From Ixodes scapularis (taxonomy: Eukaryota; Arthropoda; Arachnida; Ixodida; Ixodidae), in the NCBI RefSeq assembly GCF_016920785.2, contig NW_024609857.1, positions 5,885,189 through 5,949,188 on the forward strand: a DNA stretch of 64,000 nucleotides, written 5' to 3'. The stretch's first letter is position 1. Every line of letters begins with the position of its first letter. Position numbers and translations under genes: made by a program. Below the pieces are notes generated by a model. That model worked only from the letters and a program-made list of their open reading frames with translations, was not told the DNA's origin and did not search any database. This document shows, one piece after another, positions 46,101-55,100 of this stretch.

Positions 46101-49100
46101 GGTCGTCCTACACGTCGTTCTTGTCGTCCTCTAGGATATTATCCTCGACGTCACCCGAGGCGACGTCCTTGAGGTCGTCTCAGAGGTCGTCTTTGATATA
46201 GTCTAAGACGCAGTCCTTGACGTCGCTCTCAACGCTGCACTTGACATTGTCCTAGAAGGCGTCCTCGATGAGTACACGGCATATTACAACCATCTCATCA
46301 CCGTACCTTTTCCTTTCCTAACTGTTTTCACTAACAATGTTCCTGAGAAGCTACCGAATTTCATCGCGTTTGGTTGAATGAACAAAGCTGAAACAATTTT
46401 TTTCTGTGTGGTATTTTTGCTTTATAGCGACGCTGTTTATGGCTACGGTCCAGTGGGATTTTCGTGTGCGGCAACAAAAATGACGTCACGGTGTCGTGAT
46501 CTCATTTTTGTTGGCACACACATAAATGATGTCACGTCTTTGTGGCGTCATTTTTGGATGCAAGAAAAATGACGTCACGACTTCGTGTCATGTCACCCCC
46601 GAACAAATTCAGCGGCAGGAGGAGAGGAGGAAATGAGGAGGAGGAGGAAAGCGCACCGCCCTCACCTTGTTGTTCCAAGTGTTTGAGGGCCTAGTTTCCT
46701 TTCCTTCCACCGGGTGGCGGTTCCGTCATGCGAGTCTAGTTCCCTCCGGCTCCTCGGGGAGGCGTTAGTCCTCGACATGTATGAGCGTACCGTTCGTCAC
46801 GACGATCACCGATCAAGGCAAAAATCTGTTCGTACCTTTGTTCAAAACTCTGTGTCACATCTGTGTCGCGTGCTAAAACAGCTTTGCTGGTTATCCACCT
46901 TCACAAGTGTGAGAATCGGCCCGCCATCACCGTGAATGGACGCGGGAACAGGCTCTTTGCTTGGCGTGTTTGCGTTTGCACGTGTGCCCCGGTGTGTGGG
47001 TGAACTGGCGACGCTCGTGCGAGCTGGGGCAGGGAACATTTTGGAGAAGAGAAGAAGACGAGGAGAGCGCGTGGTGGAACCTTTTTGAGACGTTCGGAAA
47101 TTAGCTTCACTTGTAAATAGACGTGTTTTTCTGTAGAAGGCACAGTTTTACACGCCTCTCCCGGTATCGGTATCTTTGGGACTACTGAACGAAAAACTTT
47201 CAGCCTTTCCCCCCTGGTGAAGAACGAAGACCAGCAAAGCAGTACCATGGTGGGAGGACCTCAAGGACGTCTTCTTGAACGACCTCAAGGATGACGCCTA
47301 GAGGACGACGTCTAGGACGATTTCAAGTACGACATCTTGGACGACTTCTAGGATTACCTCAAGGACAGCGTCTGGGACAATCTCAAGGACGACCTCGAGG
47401 ACGACCTCGAGGATGACATCAAGGACGACCCCAAGGATGACGTCTAGGACGACCTCAAGGACGACTTCTAGGGCGACCTCAAGGACGACGCCTAGAGAAA
47501 TTCAGCCTTTCCAGTCCGGTGAAAACCAGAATGGAAAGGGAAAGGTTGCCGCCATCTATGAGTGACGGCGCAACCAGACAACCGGTTTCCTCATAGTTGG
47601 CGGTAGCTGTTCAGAGTTTTTTGCCGACATTTATTTGGTGGTCCGACATGAAACTGAGAAAACTAGCCCTTAACAGCTCCGCTGTAAAAAAGGTCGCTGG
47701 TTCGATGCCAGCCGAGGGAAAAGAGCGAAAATTCTTTTCGGGGGAATATTAAAATTATCAGACGTTACGTAAAAGTTTTGGTACCTTTGGTGTCGCCAGC
47801 GTGTTTCCGCTCAAGGACATTGAAGGTCTACTGAGCGATGAGACATATAAGCCTTTCGCCTTCATAAAAACAACCGCAAAGTACTAGCCGGCCTATGTGC
47901 GGGTGGAAACTGAGGAAGGGGAGGCTGGCTTTGAATCTTCCCACTAATCATTTCCAACCGGAGCTCGACGTTGTGACGCCTCCGCGCATTCTCCTCTCCT
48001 CCTCTCCCTCACTTTCTGCCCGCAATAGTTTCAGCAGCGTGCGAAATACGAAGCACCTTGGGACGAAAGTTTGACGTGACCGCTCGCGCAGTGTGCAGTG
48101 CAAGACGCCGGCCGGCAAGAGCGACACCCTGGTGGACATCATGGTAAACGTGAACGACACCTACTGGGACACGGAAAAGTCCTTCGACATCCTGGACAGG
48201 AAAGTGGCTGCCACGGCATTCCAGTACCAGGTGGGCGGTGCTCGTTCGGAGCAATCCGTCTACGCATTAACCCTACGGAACGCTAGAGTGTGGTACAGCC
48301 TGTTAGCCACAAATTCGAACAGGGAGATCATCGCCCCGCAGAAATGAACCACGCGACGCCAAAATCTCTTTGCTCGAACGTGGCGCTATACTTGGTTTCA
48401 CGGAAGGTTCGACTACGATCCGATGGAATCCGATCAAGCTACCCCAAAAGTGTATCGTGACGGCACTCGTCGCCTCTGCGCGTTTGATATCTGGCGACTA
48501 ACCAATCGCTCACAGAGAAAGCGCCCCCATCCTGCGTGTTTATCTCCGCATGATTGATTCAGCCGGTGACACGCACAGAGACGACGAACGCAGCTACGAT
48601 GCAATTTTGCCGTTGCTTAACTCTGTTTCATACTTAGTGTGCACCGCTGTCAAAGCTATTGGAGCAAGCGTGGGGCTTAATCTCGTTGATCATTTGCATG
48701 CGTTCTCGCGCAAACAAAACCATATATGAAGCCACGCGCTCACGCCAGAATAGCTTTGACAGCGTTGCACGCTAAGCATGAAAACCGAGTATACCTAAAT
48801 CAGATAGCAATGTCGGCTAGGTGCGATCGGAGTGAAACGGAGGATAGCTATTTGGATAACGTGCGACGGTATTTGAAAAATGGCAACTTGCGGAGCCAGT
48901 GGGTACGTTGGATACGAATTGCATCTGCTACCAAGTAGCGGACGTTGTTTTCTTGTTTACAAATTTCCAGAATACAACCGCTAGCGTTTCACTTGGGTGA
49001 ACTTGAAACTTTCGGCGCGGCATGGTCTATCGTTTGCGTTCGCTTTCCTTGGCTGACGCTGCATACGTTTCGTGCCTGCAGATGTCCACGTTCAGCGGCA

Positions 49101-52100
49101 TAACCCCGAGCTACGGGCCCAGAGCGGGCGGCACGAGCATTGCGGTGCACGGGACAAACCTGGACAGCGGCGCTTCGCAGACGGTCAGCGTCGGAAGCCA
49201 CCCGTGTCACATCCACAGGTGGGTCTGGGGAGTCTCTTTCAACGAGGCACTTGATAAAACGGGCTCTGGGGGTCTTCCCCGAGGCTCGTAACCTAAGGTT
49301 TTACATCTTTTTTTATGTGTGCGAATTCGACGATCAAACAAATAAACTTAATTCGTGTTTTTTTTTTTTATCTCTTCTTGCATACAAAACCTCCAGTTTG
49401 TAACAAAATGTCAAATTTGGGAGTTTTACCCTCCAAACCAACGACGGGAATCCGGCATGCCCCAGCGGAGGACTGACGATTAATTAGACCGCCCGGGGAT
49501 CTTTTGACGCGCAACCGAAAGCTCGGTTACACGGCGCCTTCTCCGCAATAATTCTCCATCAGATGGCGGGAACCTCGGCCGGTGTTCCAACCCGCCACAT
49601 AGCTCCAGTTTCATATTAAACGGAAGGAATCAATAAGGTTTTTGTTGTTATTGTTGTCATTGTCGTTAACACGTTCTTTATATGGCCTTGTATACGTGCA
49701 CTCTTGCAATAAACACCTCTGCAGGCCTGTGTTGCGATAATCATGAATAAATAATGAATGTATAAGGAAATGCCAGAAATAGACTCCAATTTGTTTGGTA
49801 TTTAGTCAGTGAGAAGGGCGAGCGGTGACCGGTCCCAGTGGTTATGTTGACTGGCAGAAAAACGTCCACGCCTTTCCCCACTGAAGCGCCGTGATCTTTG
49901 TAGTGTACCGAGCATCCGTCATCGCAGAGCAGTTTATACTCGGAATGCTTTAGGGCTGTAATCAATAGTGAGCGCGAAACGAACATTCCTTCGTTATATT
50001 CAATGTTCCGCTATTCCGCTGTTGAACACTTCGTTTTAAGTATGTACCGCTTAGGGGGACATACAGTCGTACTGAAAAGGTTGCCCAGCGGAACAAACTT
50101 CTTACTGGAGCATATGTGGCTGGTAGCAAAACATTTTTGACAGCCGATCAAGGCTGGTAACGAAATGTGTGGTTGATAGTGAAACATATTTGGTGGTGAA
50201 CATTAAAAGCGAAACATAGTGGGTATTGAAACGTAGTTAGTGAAACTGTTGAGACTTGGTAGGTTTTACCAATAGAAGCATAGTTTCTCTTAGTTAAAAT
50301 ATTTGCTATACTCCAGCATAGCTGCTAGTGGCGGACACCGCTGGTAGTGCAGTATATCTCGTAGTCGAACATACTATAATCGGTAAGAAACACAGTTGGT
50401 GGTAGAACAAGGTTGCTAGTCCAATGCATTTGATCGACACAGTCGGTGGTCGTAGCAGTACTGTTGATGGCCGTTCACAGCTGGTGCTGCACCATAGACC
50501 AGTCGCCGTCTCGTGTGTGTCTTTTCTCGTCTCCATCTATAAAAAGCCAACAGTCTTGCTCCCCTGACTCCCCAGTGAACGAACGCGCAACAAAGGTGCG
50601 CCATACTTCTCATGATAAATGTAGGGCGATATCTTCGCGTCTGTACCACCTAGGAGCGGGACTGCTGGCCCAAAGATGTACAAAGATAGGCTCCGATAGG
50701 AAACCGGAACCTATAGAAAAGCGTCCAAATCGAGTCCCTTTTTCAGAGCGTCGTTACATCCTGCCCCCGCAGGTGCCTTATATTGTATCTTTCTAAAGGG
50801 GGTTAATTTAGTTTTTTTTTGATGATGCTTAACAATTTTCTCATTGAAGCTATTTGTCTATTTTAGCTAATTAAAAAGCTAATTAGTAAACTTTACCTAA
50901 TTATTTAGCTTATCGGTATGTTTTTGCAATCCGTAACGTCCGCCACGGCTGGCAGTTTGATCCCGGAAAAAGTTCATTTTTGGCAAACCTCCTAATTATA
51001 GGGAGTTTTGAAAGCCTTCCGGTCAAACACCCTATACATGAACGTGACCAATAAACATATCTATACACGCCTTATATAATTTTCCTATGTGCTGATACAG
51101 CAAAGTTGATAACAGTCAGACATAAACAGCGCGGCATTTACTTCGTGTATGGCAGCGTTACCAACGTGACCATCCTCTGTTCTACGAGTCGACTGAAGGG
51201 TTCTCATCCCGGAGGTGACGAGACTCATCGGGTGACCTTGAGGATCGACGGACAAAAAGTTCCCTACGTTTCCACGGAGGGACTCACCGGAACCTTCTCT
51301 TACAAGCCGAATCCTGTGGTTAACAAAATCCGCCCTGCGTCTGCCCCATTCAAGTGAGCAATGTCAAACAAATATACAGTGTTTACGCAAACCGTTCACA
51401 TTAATGGGACGCCTCAGAGAAGCTCACTACATGCGTCGCTGTGGTGTTAGCTTATGGAGCTCTTCCTTCTTTTTACCATAAACTTATTCTTCCCCTCGGA
51501 TGTGATTATGATTGTTTGAATCAACGTACCTGCTTAATCACTTTCCTTATTCGATCGTATAATGTCAATTACCACAGTATCATGTGAGTCATCTAGCTCG
51601 GAGAATAAATCAATGCGCTCATTGTCATTCGAGCCTATTACTCTAAAGAGTGTTGTTTTAGATATTCTCGGGAAAAGAAGAAGACGAGGGACACGTGACC
51701 GACCCTTGGAGGCTGCTGGTGGTTGCGCTCGTTTCAAAGGATCGCTAGCCCGAACTGTCAAGTTGTCACCCGATCTCCCTTCACTGTAAATCCCGCTAGC
51801 ATAAAATCAACGTATGTCTAAGACCCTCGCAAGGTATTGACATTCCCCAACCTGGTAGAGGCTGCGAAAAAAGAACGCGTGTTGAAATGACGGCGCGCAA
51901 GGAAAAGGGGGAATATCTTCCTTGGAAACTGTGAAGAGTAGCTCTGTTAGCCTCGCTGGCGCGACGCGTTATGTATTATGAGACAAGTTGCATTGAGAGG
52001 CTTTAAAGATGTAGGTCTTATAGCTTGTGACAGATCGAATTCTGAAAATTCCATGTGGGAATGCAAGCATGAAACAATTCCTTCGGTATAACCAGAACAT

Positions 52101-55100
52101 TGTAATAATGATAGATTTCTCTCTTAATTACTACAAATCTTTTGTGTGCCACGTAATTTCGTGCATTATGTTCCAAAAAGTAGATTTTCTTCAAACCCCA
52201 GGGCACGTTCAGACCTTCTAAAAGCTGTTATTACTACTTTGACGTGTTTCGAGATGCATCTCGTTCATAAGCGGATTTTCGCGTTGCAGAGGGAGGTCTA
52301 AGGTTCTGGTGCTGGGAGAGAATTTGGACAGCGTCGTCAAGCCGGTCATGGTGACGCGCGTCATATCCCTCAACAACAAGAATCATGAAAACATCTCCAA
52401 GGTTCGTCAACAGTGCCCTTTGTAAAAAAACAGACAAAAAGTGCATATATTTCCGCTTTTAAATATGCTTCATATGTGCCGTCCAGTGACTTCGATCAAT
52501 CGCATGTCAATCGTCGCGTCTGCAAGGAAACTATAGTCGGTTGCAAGCTAAGAAAAAACCGCAAATGCCTCTTATACCCTTGTTACACGGGCACACTTAA
52601 CTGCAGTTACGCTAAACCACAATTAGCGCACAATACTTGCCGACAACATTCTGCGGCGATGCAGTCAGAGCTATGGGCGAACGTGCGCTTGAGCATCTTG
52701 AGCACCCATGAATGCAGTGCACGCGCTCTCTTCACTTCTTTTGAAATAGCTGTCCGAGGGCATAGTGCGGCATCTGTGCTGCCACGTAACCGCAGTTAAA
52801 GCTGAGTTAACCGCGGTTAAGGGTGCCCGTGTAACAGGGGTATCAGAGGAAAATGTAATCCTACGCCGAGAAACGCCAGCCAATCGTTTTCATGACGTCA
52901 CGATTCCGCGGACCAATCGCGATTCTTTTGAAAAAAAAAGAAAGAAAAGCCCAACATGGCTGCTGGCCTTAGCAACGCGATGCTAGTTTCTCGTGACAAT
53001 TATTCTGCTTTTTTGCACCGTGTTTTACGTGCCCGAGGTTACGCCACGAAATCTTAATGGTATCGGCTTGCGTTTGCAGCAGTTTTTGCGCGACAACGTG
53101 AGAATCCAGTGACGCTATCGCCAACGAAAATTTCGAAGCGGGCGCGAGGCTTAGCACTGCTGAGAGGTATGTTAGACGGTATGTTAGACAGTATCTTGGA
53201 CAGAAAATGAATTGGGAAGACGGTACATTGGACATGACTTTCTTTCTTTAATAAACAGCTATTTCGTTGACAAAAACGTATTCTAAATTATTTAAATGTC
53301 CTGAATGAATTAAATAAATATTGTAGTAGTTTAAGACACGTTTCCTGAGGGAAGAAAAAGCAACGTTGCTAGCGAACTACTTTCTCGACGGCGGAGGCAC
53401 TTCAGATGGGCGCAATGCGCTTGTGGGTGGAGCTAAAAGATTGTTCTCAGGTTGCATCCGACTATAGCAGGTCTAATTTTGTGCCAGCTACTAACCAACC
53501 AAGCTCAACATGAAAAAAACAAAAACAAAACAAAAAAAAACATAATTTGTGCAAAATTGCGTTTTGCCTTTTAAAGAGCCGTTGATTCTGCCTTGAGGTG
53601 GCCCAAAGAAAAATACGTAACATGGTGACTTCTACAAAAGAGTTTATTTCATTTTGTTCTTGAAAGTTTAATTAAAGTAATTTTGTTCTGAAGAGGAAAA
53701 ATTACAGCCGATCTTCTCTCTTTTTATAAGCTTCTCTTTTTCTTTTGTGAGGGGAAGGCAGACTGATGTTTATGGGTTATGTATATCAGAAAGGAGGACA
53801 TTTCACTCTATACGTTACTGTGTCTGTCCCAGAAGGAAGCAAAGGCAGGTACTGTATTTTTTTCTTTAATTAGCGGGTTCATTCAAAGTATGCACTGAAG
53901 GCCTCATGCGAAGAGAATGTGAAAGAAGGAAATACCGCATCTCCACGGTGGTGAATGATGTTGATTGGGGCCAAGCTCGGGTGGTGCTGATGATACTGAT
54001 TTTGGTCATAGGTAGTGCTGATGGTGCCGTTTTCAATCATGTCAGTAGAAGAATGTGTAATTTTCTTCTTTTTTTTTTTAAGAAGACAGATGGGATGGCA
54101 ACTCGGAACCCCCTACTCTTTTTTTCTTCTTTTTCTTTTTTCAATAATTTTTTATCTTTTTTTATTTATTTTTTTCTTGCTCTCGCTGCCGAACTCACGA
54201 GCAGGAGCTCGTGAGCTCCTGCTCGTGAGCTCACGAGCAGGGGCACTCTGGACGTTTTTTTTTTTTTCTTTTTTTTTTCTTGCTCTCGCTGTTGAACTCA
54301 GGAGCAGGAGCTCGAGAGCTCCTGCTTGTGAGGTCACGAGCAGGGGCACGCCGGACGGCGGACGGACATACGGACATGGTTAGCCCCTAAAGGGGTATTC
54401 ACACGAGAGAGAAATCCCGGGGATTTCTCCCTCGTGTGAATACCCCTTAAAGGAGCTGTGCAACGATATTCATTTGGAATGTTTTTTTCTGTACACGAGC
54501 TTACTGGCACACCAGGGACTCAAGGATACTCACACGCAACGCCATTGGCCAAGAAACTCCTTTGCTGCGGTGTAATTTCAAGGACAAAAGCGATCATTTT
54601 CATTCAATCTCTCCTTTGCAAAATTTGATGACGTAACTCGGGGATTGCAGTACACCCAAGTGACGATATTTGAATGCGGTTCATAGATTGGACCCGACCA
54701 TTGCGTGGGCACTCGACTTGTGCTCGTGACAATTGCTAGCTCGAGAAGCATTCGGGTTGTGACCCGTGTCCAATCGCTGCAACGGCGACAACAGCCGAGC
54801 CATAACAATGTCTGGAACTCAGCGCGTGTCCTGCGCTTTGCCAACCCCAGCGCGTGGCTTTGATCAACACTGGCGGCATATAATCGGCTCCAGATCACGT
54901 GGCCGCTTGTTCTGGCTGCGAGTTGAGGGGGTGAACGCTGCTCATTTTTCTTTAATTTTTTTCTGAGTCTTCTATTGCGTGGGGTGAAAAACGAACGCGT
55001 GTTTTATAGGTCATTAACGTCAGGGATCCGTTTTAAGCGGTATTTGCGCAAAGTACAAAAATTGTTGCATTGCTCCTTTAAGGAGCTTCGCCCCTAAAAC

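Noticed and set aside
47690..47730. B-box-like GGTTCGATGCC suggesting a tRNA-derived SINE
   Set aside because: No A-box 30-60 bp upstream and no tail; only a single motif.
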